A stretch of DNA of 64,000 nt, taken from assembly GCA_002104935.1 (NCBI GenBank), contig MCGT01000009.1, forward strand, positions 620,001 through 684,000, in the 5' to 3' direction. Under the pieces are notes generated by a model. It ran no database searches. It saw only the letters and a list, made by a program, of their open reading frames with translations, and was not told the DNA's origin. The DNA is from Hesseltinella vesiculosa (Eukaryota > Mucoromycota > Mucoromycetes > Mucorales > Cunninghamellaceae). This document shows, in pieces, positions 33,382 to 43,412 of this stretch. Within the stretch, counting starts at the first letter, position 1. Every line of letters starts with the position of its first letter. Made by a program: the position numbers and the translations under genes.

Positions 33382-34591
33382 ATGCAATTGAAACGAGTTG
33401 CTGTTGGTGCATTGCTTTTGGGATTGGGTACGCATCCGCTTGAAAACGGCGTAACAAAAGAAGATAGAAACAGCTCAGCACCTTTTTGGACAAGGAAACG
33501 TAACTGATTCTTTGTTCTTTCCTTTTTATTTTTCTAGTGTCAACCACTCTTGCCGCTCCTTTACAAGATGTGTCTGTAACATCCGTCGAATTAGCGGAAG
33601 CACCTATCGACAATCACGGTGATGAACATCTTTTTGTTACCGTCACTCGTGTCGACGACTTGGTGGACGACGACGGCTCAGTTCTGGCCGAACGAATCAT
33701 GGCTGTCCGTGTGACCTTTGATGTGGAAGAAAACCAGGCAAGTTTCGTCCTCCTTTTTTTTTTTTTTTTTGGCTTTATTTGGTGACAGGGGAAGAGCTTG
33801 CACCTCCTCTTTTTTTTTTTTTTTTTGATTCGGGCTCGCTTATCTTTTCTATTTTATAGCTGCGTTGCAATGGCGTGCCTGTGGACATTGGCGTGTCCAA
33901 TATCGAAGTGCAAGTGCAAATGGCCAATGACCCTGCCAAGTTGTCCGTCGACTCTGCCGAAGAATTGGCCGTCTTGCAAGACAGTTTCGACGTTGGCCTT
34001 GCCTCGGTCGAGGTCACGGCCACCCTGATGGACGAAATGGTCACAGAAGAAGGCATCGCTTTCCGCCGTATCGCTGTCGAAGAAAAAATCACTGAAATCA
34101 ACCACGAAAAGGTCGTCCAGACCCAAGCCGGCCAGCAAATCCTCGACATCTTCGAAAACGGCTCCCTGAACAAGTGGACCGTTGATCCCTTGACGGGCTT
34201 CCTCTTACCCGAACAGCAACGAATCCAACCTGCCCAAGACCAAGCCCCTGTCACCCACCAAGACCAACAAGACCAGCCCGCTCTCTTCAATGGTGATTTC
34301 TTGGCTTCGTCCAACGGCTCGTCATGTGCCGATTTGTTTGCCCCTGTTGTTGAATGGTGGAATGACCAATCCAACTTTGTCCGGGGTGCCATCACCGGTG
34401 CCATGTGCGCTGTGTTCTTCGGCATTGCCCTCTTTGTGCGCCATCTCATTATCTCCGCCAATGCCGCCTACGAAGCCTTGCCCACCATGGATCAAGTCCT
34501 CTATCAAAAGGATGATGAGGAACACTTGGCCCCGCCTGCCTATGAACATGATTTCGACGGCGCCGATGAAAAGCAACCCATGTTGCATTAA
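33382..34591 (+). CDS. Secretory-pathway single-pass membrane protein, unknown family
   Basis: Exons 33382-33427, 33538-33737, 33860-34591; 325 aa. A clear signal peptide (MQLKRVAVGALLLGLVSTTL, cleavage after ALA-type LAA) leads into an acidic lumenal or extracellular domain. One membrane helix follows near residues 260-285 (GAITGAMCAVFFGIALFV), then a short acidic cytosolic tail ending DEKQPMLH. The tail contains YEALPTMDQVLY and a PPAYEHDF element that resembles PY-type (PPxY) or tyrosine sorting motifs. That fits a type I cargo or adaptor protein. I do not recognise the lumenal domain. Intron 2 (33738-33859) begins with GC in the context CAG|GCAAGT. Confidence 0.82.
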
Positions 34592-34822
34592 CCTGCAACC
34601 TCCGCCATCCCACTTTGTCTATAGTTTTTTTTTTTCTCCCTCCACTTTGTTGATATTCCATCCCATTTATTTTTTTTTCTCTTTCGTCTCCCCAAATGAA
34701 ATAAAAAAAATTAACAATACCTCGCCCAGACGACGAAATCAGCACTGCAAAAATAGTTTTTAATTTCTAGATTGAAGTCAGGGAATAGGGGGAATAGGTC
34801 AACGTCGAGGCTAATTTTCTTT

Positions 34823-35176
34823 TCATTTGCTCTTGTTGCGTTGATGCGTTTGATAAAGCGAGCGCACCCGTCGTTTCACTTGGCTGCCAAGTTGCTTGAG
34901 GCGATTATCTTGCTGAGTTGGGTCAACATTGGATGTCATCTGCATAAAGGCCACTTGGGGCGTGTCCTGTGAGAGACTGAGGCTGTTGTCTCTGGAATAG
35001 GCATTAGACGGGTCCACATTGCTGCACTGACACCTGTCGAGGGCCGGGCATGTAGTAGATGGGTCTACATTGCTGCACTGACACCTATCGACGGTGGAGG
35101 GGTTTACTGTGGATGTGGAACCAGACATGGTGCGTCGTATTGGGGAATAGAAATGCTCTTTAAATCTCGAAATCAT
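34823..35176 (-). CDS. Small repeat-containing ORF, hypothetical
   Basis: 117 codons from ATG at 35176, with another ATG at 35128. The protein holds two 17-residue repeats (DRCQCSNVDPS) from a 51-bp tandem repeat (35010 and 35061), and a third partial SNVDPT copy near 34917. The C-terminus is basic (QVKRRVRSLYQTHQRNKSK). The preserved frame across three repeat units argues for coding, but no homologue is known to me. It is convergent with the secretory protein gene, whose stop is 230 bp away. Confidence 0.42.
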   Translation of the reverse strand: MISRFKEHFYSPIRRTMSGSTSTVNPSTVDRCQCSNVDPSTTCPALDRCQCSNVDPSNAYSRDNSLSLSQDTPQVAFMQMTSNVDPTQQDNRLKQLGSQVKRRVRSLYQTHQRNKSK

Positions 35177-36680
35177 GGTCACTCATCGAATTCACAAATT
35201 AAAAAAAAAAAAGGAGAGGATGTCGCCTCAGATGAAATATTTATACAAAGCAAGATCAATGTATTTTTTCGATTGTTCCTGCAATCCCTGACATCACGCA
35301 AGTCCAGGCAAATGGGAAGCAGTCGTCCTCACTGACAATAAAATGAAGCGCTTGCATCTCAGTTCCCGACGAGTTGCAGAAAACAAACGTCGGCCCATGA
35401 ATGACAGATAACCGATGCCCCTTCCTCTTTGAAATAAAAGGCATGGATAGGGAAAAAAACTGTGATCTTCAAACGGGGTCCCAGCCTGTCAATATCTTGC
35501 TACATGACGAATGCTTGACAATTTGAAAATAGCATTGAGCCAGCTGTTGTCTTCCAGTTACCACGGCAGGAGATCCAGATCCCCTCCCCAGAAAAGAAAA
35601 CCATTGGCCGGTGTACGCCGGATTTTTTTTGTTAGCCTCTACAGAATTCCCCTGGCTTAGGAATAAAAAAATCAGTTAATGAAACAACCCCACTAAGCTG
35701 CGCCACAAGCCGAAACTCAGGTTTCCATTTCGAAAAATTCAAGGCTCAGCACCCAGTGGGATTTCCTTCGTCGATATCTCATCTCTCTCTAATCATCTTT
35801 TGCCCAAGCCGTCCCAATGTCCACCAATCAATGAATGTCAATGAATGTCCTTGCTGCTGACTCACATCTGGATATTTTTTTTAGTTTGTCTGAATTGCCC
35901 ACTGACAAAAAGTGCCGTTGCTACCCGCCTCCGGGCATGTGCAAATGACTTCAGCCAATCCTTTATCACGGTCTTGCACAGCTTAAGCCGTTATTTCTGA
36001 AAAACATTATACTCATCTCTTTGTTCAATACCCTAGCCAAGGAAACATGCAGGACGTCCCTTGGACAGGCGGCAGAATGTGACAACGGGCACGCCTTTCG
36101 GCAACATTCCGTTTGCTGCTTACTGGCGCCCGGCTCTTCATAGGCAAAATAATGAAACACAGCCGAGAATCAGGGTCTAGGTCATCATCTTGAATTTCGG
36201 CTCTATGATGTCCAGTGCGGCGCCAGCTGCGGCTCTACGTCCTTGTTTATGCTCGCCGATCTACGGTAAATCCCTTTCTTTCTTTAGTGCCCCTTACAGT
36301 GTAGTTTTCAGAAAAGCAACCATGCATTGTGAGTTTAAACAAGCTGAAAACCTCGGCTTTTGAAGAGATCAACCCTGAACACGTCCAACCAGCGTTCAGG
36401 GAGCGGACTTTTTTTTTTGATGGAAACGTAGCAGAGTCCAACAAAACCCCACGAAAAAATACCCCGCAACATCCCCCCCCCACAAATTTTTATGGGCGGA
36501 AGCCCACAAAAAAGAATAAAAGATGCATTATAAACTGGCTATTTGGAACGTGAAAAATCCCACTTTGTGCTAGAGAACTATCATCTATGCTTTCAGCCAT
36601 GGCTACCTCGTGATATCCTACTCGTTGGATAATTTTGGCGGCGAGCTACAGTATTTGACGCTGTATCTAACAAAAAAAAA

Positions 36681-38301
36681 GGTCGCTATGACAACCGACA
36701 AATACAGTCAATATCATTTAAACTTATAGTTTGATAAAGTTATAACTTGTATTTTTGCTGACTCTGAGACGTTGCACAGGGCGTAAACATGGTTATGCTT
36801 AGTTGATAGTGAAAAAAACTTGTAACTTTTAGTTTTCTGTGATGGATAATTAAATCTCCAAATTCCTAATATATTTTTTTTTTGAGTCGTGGCTTTCTTT
36901 CCCTTTTTTCATTTCTTGTGGTTTTTATGGTAAAACAAATAAAACAGAGCTCGGGGCCATGTTAGCCGTATCAAAAAAGAGCGTTGCAAATATCCGCAGG
37001 CAGAATTGGCTGCGGTGACAATTTTAACATCGGTGTTTAAAACCCCCAAAAAAAGATGTCAGATCCATGAACTACCCGCGCGCAGAAAAAAAAAACATGG
37101 CGATGGTATACAAAGGTACACAAGGTTTCGAAAAAAAAATTGAAAGCGCAAAATATACTGTACTCTCCCAGAAAAAATCTGATTGGAAAAATGATATACA
37201 AAAAAAAAACTGTTCTAGTTCACTTGGGTTAAGCTTGGGAATGTTGTTTTAAGGACAGAGTGCGCTCATCTCGAAAAAAAAATTGGTCTCCAGGACACGC
37301 GTGAAACCGTCAAAGTCTGAAAAAGCAATTGCGGGGACGAAAACCAAGTCATCCCGGGTTCGAAAACAAACCCATATTTAGACAAGGCAAGAAAAGTGTA
37401 ATGCTTAAGCAAATACTTGCCTTCAAAGGGAATGAAAATAATTGTGAGCGATATATTTTTCTTTATATGGGTGATGGATTTTTTGAAAATATACTTTCTA
37501 AAAAAGTAGCAATTATACTTTTTAGGAAAGTATATTTTCAAAAAATCCATCACCCATATAAAGAAAAATATATCGCTCACAATTATTTTCATTCCCTTTG
37601 AAGGCAAGTATTTGCTTAAAAAATGTCACAATTTGACGATGTCTAAATATGGAGGTTTTTTCACACCCGGGAAGATGCCTCAGTTGTCTGTCCCGTATTT
37701 TTGATTTTGGCCTTTGTTTTTTTCACGCGTGGCAAGTCACCAATTTTTTTTTTCAAATATGTTCACTCTGCTCAAAGCAACGTGTCCCGGCTTAACCAAA
37801 GTGGTTTTGAGTGGCTATTTTTTCCAAAATGAGCGTGTCCTGGCTTAATCAAAAGTGATCTTGCGAAACATTTTTTTTTTTTGGTCAGCATTCGTTCTAG
37901 GATTTTGAGGGAGAGCACTTGCACCTCCAGCTTTTTTTTCGAAAATCCCTGTGTTTTTGTTTGTTGGCATCTTTTTTTTTTTTTTTTCACGTCAAATGCG
38001 TCGTTTGAGGGTTTGATTTCATAGCTATAGTAACATCACCTGCTATATCTAGCGCATTACATCACGAAGTCTAGTAAACGAACTGCATTTTTTTCTTCAT
38101 TGTCATCCAGAGACCACGCATTATTCACCAGGAAAGGCGCCAGCATCTCTATTTTGTTATTGACGTTTTTTTTTTTGCTGCGCACGTAATTGACTTGAGG
38201 GTACAAACTTCTTGGCTGTTGTTGGGGTGGGAATGTTTCATTTTATTTTCAAATGGCCTACTCCGCTTCCAAATTGGATAATGTGGGTTGTCATAGCAAC
38301 C
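36681..38301. repeat. Pair of 20-bp inverted repeats enclosing the palindrome
   Basis: GGTCGCTATGACAACCGACA at 36681-36700 is matched, in reverse, by 38282-38301 (GGTTGTCATAGCAACC core at 38286-38301) with about two mismatches. They bracket 1.6 kb that includes the 37.2-37.8 kb palindrome. They could be terminal inverted repeats of a dead element; no target duplication is visible. The core also resembles a palindromic RFX X-box. Confidence 0.35.
37180..37840. repeat. Large palindrome / foldback element
   Basis: Position x pairs with 75024 minus x. The inner arms 37405-37498 and 37526-37619 are identical over 94 nt, and the loop region still pairs partly. Outside them, pairing stays in register but decays: 37372-37380 with 37644-37652, 37353-37358 with 37666-37671, 37297-37304 with 37724-37731, and 37229-37234 with 37790-37795. 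This is a foldback-type inverted repeat of about 660 bp with no coding capacity. It is consistent with a non-autonomous DNA element or a palindromic amplification. Confidence 0.85.
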
Positions 38302-38353
38302 TTCTCGGAGCACCAGTCAGAGCTGTGCAAGCAATGAGAGACAAGAATTTAAT

Positions 38354-39323
38354 TCAAAACAGGTATATGGATTGAGTGAGAGGCAAACTATGGGCTGGAT
38401 CGCAAGTAACGAGGTGGCCATCCGCTGTGACATCGTAGGTTTCGGGGTTGACTTTGATTTTGGGCAAGGCATCGTTCAGCTTCATGTCTTTTTTCCCAAT
38501 GTTGCGGCAGTTTTTGACAGCCTCGATTCGCTTTTTGATGCCATACTTTTCAACGGTCTTGGCATCGACAGAGAGTTGCGACACAAAAATGATGCTGGTC
38601 AAGTCCACAGAAGCCGAAAACATAGGTCTAGCATACACTGGCTGCGAAGTGGGAATGGAGGCATTTGCATCGCCCATCATGGCAACGACGACCACGCCGC
38701 CCTTGATGACCATATCTGGTTTGGTGCCAAAGAATGCTGGATCGAAGCAAACCAAGTCAGCCACCTTGCCAACTTCAATCGAGCCGATCAAGTGACTCAT
38801 GCCATGAGCAATTGCCCTAGCAAGACCCGTAAAAAATTAGCCATTCATCGTTTCTTTTCTTCATCCACTCCTCCAGCCTTACGGATTGATGGTATATTTG
38901 GCGATAAAGCGCCGGATGCGATAGTTGTCGCCGCCTTCTTCATGTTGGTCCTCGGGAAGCGGACCTCGCTGAGTTTTCATTTTGCTGGCGGTCTTCCATG
39001 TCCGCAAGATCACTTCACCAATGCGGCCCATGGCTTGCGAGTCGGAGCTGATGATGCTGAGGGCGCCAATATCATGCAGCACGTCTTCAGCTGCAATGGT
39101 TTCCGCACGGATTCGGCTTTCGGCAAATGCCACGTCTTCAGGAATGAATCTGGACAAATGGTGACAAACCATCAGCATGTCAAGGTGCTCATCGAGAGTG
39201 TTGGCTGTAAATGGTCGTGTCGGGTTGGTAGATGATGGAATGACATTTGGTTCGCCGCAAACACGAATGACTGCAAGAGAGAAAGTAAAAAAAAAATTGC
39301 GATTAGCCCGCTGGTTTCAAGTG

Positions 39324-39373
<50 letters not shown>

Positions 39374-41258
39374 GAATGCTTACTGTCAGGGGCATGTCCA
39401 CCGCCAGCACCTTCGCTATGATATGTGTGGATGGTTCGGCCTTTGAAAGCAGCGATGGTTGATTCGACATAGCCAGACTCATTATTGGTGTCTGTATGGA
39501 TGTTACATTGCACATCCAGCTCATCGCACACAGTGAGACAGTTGTCAATCACGCTTGGTGTTGCTCCCCAATCTTCATGTATTTTCATGCCCATACAGCC
39601 CGCGCGGATATGCTCGACGATTTCGTCAGGGCTAGAGCAATTGCCTTTGCCGGTGAAGCCCATGTTCATGGGGACGTGGTCGGTAGACTTTATCATCATT
39701 TCCACATGATGGGCGCCAGGTGTGCAGGTGGTGGCGTTGGTGCCAGTCGTTGGCCCTGTTCCGCCACCGACCAAGGTGGTGATGCCGCTAACCAGCGCCT
39801 CGTCACATTGTTGGGGACAGATAAAATGGACATGGCAGTCGATGGCACCAGCTGTGAAGATCTTCCCCTCGCCTGACAGAGCCTCGGTGCAGCCGCCCAC
39901 AATCATTCCTTCGGTCACGTCATCCATGACATCGGGGCTGCCAGCCTTGCCAATGCCCACAATGAGCCCGTCCTTGATACCAATATCAGCCTTGTAGATG
40001 CCAGTGTAGTCGATGATAAGCGCGTTTGTGATGACCAAATCCAATGCTGATTCCACATGGCTTGCTTGGCCCATGCCATCCCGAAGTACTTTGCCGCCGC
40101 CAAACACGCACTCATCACCATAATGTGTGAAATCTTTTTCCACACGAGCCCATAGATCGGTGTCGCCGAGGCGCACCAAGTCACCGGTCGTCGGGCCAAA
40201 ATGGTTAATGTAATCTTCACGTTCGATGACCATTGCACCTGGGTTGGGTAGTAATGGTGTGTTTGCATCATGCAAAAATCCTAGTCCCTTCAAATTTTCA
40301 ATGATGCCAGGTAGCTTGGCAAAGTCCAAGTGGCCGCTAGCCAATCGATTGCCACCGGTGATAATCTTGCTGCCGCCAATCTCTACCAAGTTCACGGTCT
40401 TGAAATCACCTGGCTCAAAACGCACTGCTGTCCCTGCTGTGATGTCTAGACGCATGCCATATGCCAGGGCTCTGTTGAACTGGAGTTTCGCATTGACTTC
40501 AATGAAATGGAAATGTGACCCAACCTTTTATTGCCAACCAGGCAAAAAAAAAAAAAAAAAATGAGTGAATTTTTTTTTTAAAAACATGCAGAGGTGTAAT
40601 TTTACCTGGATGGGACGGTCGCCTTGGTTTGTGACAGTGAGAGAGATACGTTTTCGGCCTGGGCAAAATTCGATCCGGTCGTCGACCTTTGAGTGTTTAC
40701 CGAGAGGAATAATGGCCCCAGATGAGTAGCGAGGTGTTTCTGGCTTTTCTTCCTCAAGTGGGAACTTGCTGTTGTCTGGAATAGGGAAAAAGCTGCCGTA
40801 CAGGGCCATTTCCAAATTCCCATCATCAGTCGAGATAGGGTCATGCACTGTCACAAGATAAGTGCCGTCTGGAAATGTACCTTCCACTTGCACATCACTG
40901 AAGGAGTCCCATACGTCGGGCATCACATGACGTCGACCGAGCATTTGCTTGCCCATATCCATCAACTGGGCAACCGAGTACACCCCATCTCTCATCATCT
41001 CCAACAGTTGAGACGCGACCAAGGCAGCTGCCTCGGTGTGATTTAGTCGCACACCACGGGCCAGACGCTTTTGAGCAAGCACACCAACTACCCAAAAAAA
41101 AAAAAATGCCAAGAGAAAATGAGCATAACAGTTGCCTACTTATCCCCCTGGATTATATTCCATCTTGACGTGTCTTTCACCATGGTGTTATTTTACGCTT
41201 TGAAAATAATACCTTGATGCAAGCGAAGCTTATCGATTTCCTTTGGAACCAACCGCAT
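38354..41258 (-). CDS. URE1: Urease (fused gamma-beta-alpha subunits)
   Basis: Exons: 41258-41213, 41087-40606, 40524-39384, 39270-38883, 38816-38354; 839 aa, the normal size of fungal ureases. It hydrolyses urea to ammonia and carbamate in the cytosol and needs nickel plus accessory proteins (UreD/F/G). The gamma part starts [15 protein letters not shown], the beta part carries SHFHFIEVN, and the alpha part holds the active site. Nickel ligands and the carbamylated Lys are recognisable in [38 protein letters not shown] and [14 protein letters not shown]. The mobile flap [20 protein letters not shown] has its Cys and His. The C-terminus is [10 protein letters not shown]. Intron 3 contains a T49 tract on the sense strand. 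Confidence 0.98.
39324..39372. repeat. A49 homopolymer inside a urease intron
   Basis: Forty-nine consecutive A on the plus strand (T49 on the urease sense strand) in the intron 39271-39383. It is the longest homopolymer in the window and lies upstream of the 3' splice site, where a polypyrimidine tract is expected. Its length may be a sequencing or assembly estimate. Confidence 0.9.
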
Positions 41259-42402
41259 ATCTGAATCGGAAGCTGCTGAGAAAAAGAGGTGAACGAGAAA
41301 TAGAAGAGAGGAAAAAAAAAAAAAAAAGTCGAAGAAAAAGAGGTTGGATTGATGGAGAATCAAGGGGTCATATGCTTGATGCAGGCAAGGGGGAATGGTT
41401 TATAAACCTTATCTTAAGGTGTTCAACAACGTATCTAATCTTTTGTTATCAGCCTAGTCCCAAAAGGCGCGTGGTTCATTTTTTGTACAGGGACCTCCCA
41501 AAGTTTTCGCACGAGTGTTTTGACGTTTTGTATTTTTGGCCGTTGCCACCAGGTCTTCATCCTTTCAAATTTTGAAATCAGGGTCGCTTGTTTATGTTTG
41601 TTTGATCAGAGGCCATTAACCCCATTTTTGGTAAAATTGCCTCGGCTCGGTTCAACTGGCCAGAGCCTTTCTTGTGGACATTGTGCGTGGTGCAGAACAA
41701 CGAAGATACTGTCGACGACAATTATTTTTGTCACAATAGAAAAAGAAATTCAGCAGTATGAAAACAGGCAGGACAGGTCTTGGACAGGCACACCTTAGGA
41801 TTATTTGGATGACTCCCGCCCATTTTCCCAGTCTCGACGCTTTTTGCACACTATTTTTTTTCTGGCAAGCGACGTTTGTTTAACGTCATGAACCAACTTC
41901 AATGAATTGTGGCAAGAATGTGCCCCTCCAAAAAAATTCTTTGGCTGCACTCTCCATCATTTTTTGGCTCAGTGTGTCAGTGAGTTGCAGTTGCAGTGTC
42001 TCCTTCGAGCTGGAATACCGCCTCTCCATATGTGCCCCCAATTCGTGGTGCGTAGATAGGGGTGATTTTTTAAAACGAACAAGTTAAATATGTCTTCTAC
42101 CTGAATTCCACCATCATTCGGTGACTGTGCGTGAGAAAGGACGATCAAGCGCATGTGAATAGTTTGTAGAGTATATTTTCCAACTTTGTAGCTCTTCCAA
42201 CTAGGCGGCCTTCGGCGATCGAACTATATCTTTCAGTACGTCATCCTTCAAATTCCAGGATACTCGAAACAAGGAGCCGATGTCATAAATGCTGACAGAA
42301 AAATGACAATTTGTGCAGCCATGGTGCTCGTCAATGAGCTGTTACACCACCAGATCTTGTTCGAAGGCTGGAAACCTGTTGACCTCGGATCTAACTGAAA
42401 AA
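41259..42402. other. Intergenic region upstream of urease
   Basis: Purine-rich DNA on the plus strand at 41275-41345 (pyrimidine-rich leader for urease on the minus strand). Short frames at 41243-41575, 41520-41798 and 41902-42087 lack family resemblance. No gene seen. Confidence 0.5.
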
Positions 42403-43250
42403 TAACGATTGAAAGGACTGGAGATCGTTCTAACTGAATTCCTTACCAACCTTGTTAGCTGATGAGGTGTCGCAGCTAGGTCTGGTCGTCATTTTGGCCG
42501 AACCCTCGGCAGATTGATAGACAAGGTCAACCCGGCAAGGGCCAAACACGCTGGCAAGACAAACCGGCACTTCTGAAATGTGGATCCACCGGCAACATGG
42601 ACAAGATATCTCTTGTCAAGCGGCAGTGGCAGAACAGAATGGCAGTCATCAAGGCATACGAGCAAGGGCATGACAATGCAGAACACAAAGCTGCGAGACC
42701 CATCAGCCAAGACATCATACAAGAAGACGGGAAACCTGCTAACCATGAAAAATAGCGATTGAGAGGACTGGAGATCGTTCTAACTGAATTCCTTACCAAC
42801 CTTGTTAGCTGATGAGGTGTCGCAGCTAGGTCTGGTCGTCATTTTGGCCGAACCCTCGGCAGATTGATAGACAAGGTCAACCCGGCAAGGGCCAAACACG
42901 CTGGCAAGACAAACCGGCACTTCTGAAATGTGGATCCACCGGCAACATGGACAAGCTATCTCTTGTCAAGCGGCAGTGGCAGAACAGAATGGCAGTCATC
43001 AAGGCATATGAGCAAGGGCATGACAATTCAGAACACAAAGCTGCGAGACCCATCAGCCAAGACATCATACACAAAGGCTGCATTACCACATCTGCGGCAG
43101 TGTGATAGCGATATCTAAGATGAATACGGCAAAAGCTAAGCATGCTGGCAGGACAAGCACATCTATTTTCTGGGTTCATCAGCATCATGTACAAGCAACT
43201 TGCTAATTCAAATGGCAGTGGCAGAACAGAGTGGCATTGATAAATAACAA
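42403..43250. repeat. 350-bp tandem repeat, two near-identical copies plus a diverged third
   Basis: GAGATCGTTC occurs at 42421 and 42771, and TCTTGTCAAG at 42611 and 42961: an exact 350-bp period. The two copies cover about 42403-42752 and 42753-43075 with only scattered substitutions. A third, shorter and much diverged copy spans about 43090-43240; GGCAGTGGCAGAACAGA recurs at 43214, 242 bp after its place in copy 2. Minus-strand frames of 85-105 codons run through the copies but differ between them, so coding is doubtful. Function unknown. Confidence 0.88.
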
Positions 43251-43412
43251 GTAAACAAGCAGTTTTTTTTTTTTGTCTCGTTGACTGCTAAAAAAGGTTT
43301 TTGGCTGGACCAATCACTACGCGCTCATGGCGTTGGCGGAGTGAGGTGGGAGTCCCTGTGTGGCAATTTTTTCTTTCATCCGCGTAGTTTATTTTTTTTT
43401 TTCGATGTTCTA

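Larger units (their letters stand above)
35177..38353. other. 3.2-kb gene-poor AT-rich region
   Basis: No gene is recognisable. Short frames (35966-36160, 36247-36553, 37067-37252, 37266-37607, 37772-37990) are random or lie in the palindrome described separately. Composition is visibly more AT-rich than the flanks, especially 36660-37650. This suggests decayed mobile DNA. Confidence 0.6.

Noticed and set aside
37353..37364. CCCGGGTTCGAA, like a tRNA T-arm
   Set aside because: No A-box or cloverleaf around it; it is part of a palindrome arm.
37266..37607. 113-codon minus-strand frame (and a 90-codon plus-strand frame at 37329-37601)
   Set aside because: Both lie within the palindrome; each is the mirror of the other's arm and consists of Phe/Lys/Ile-rich translation of AT-rich DNA.
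40524..40606. Suspicion of a frameshift between beta and alpha parts of urease
   Set aside because: A normal GT-AG intron (40605-40525) joins RPIQ to VGSHFHFIE and restores the family sequence.
42489..43194. Minus-strand frames of 85-105 codons in the 350-bp repeats
   Set aside because: Frames differ between copies and stops are not conserved, so duplicated non-coding DNA is simpler.
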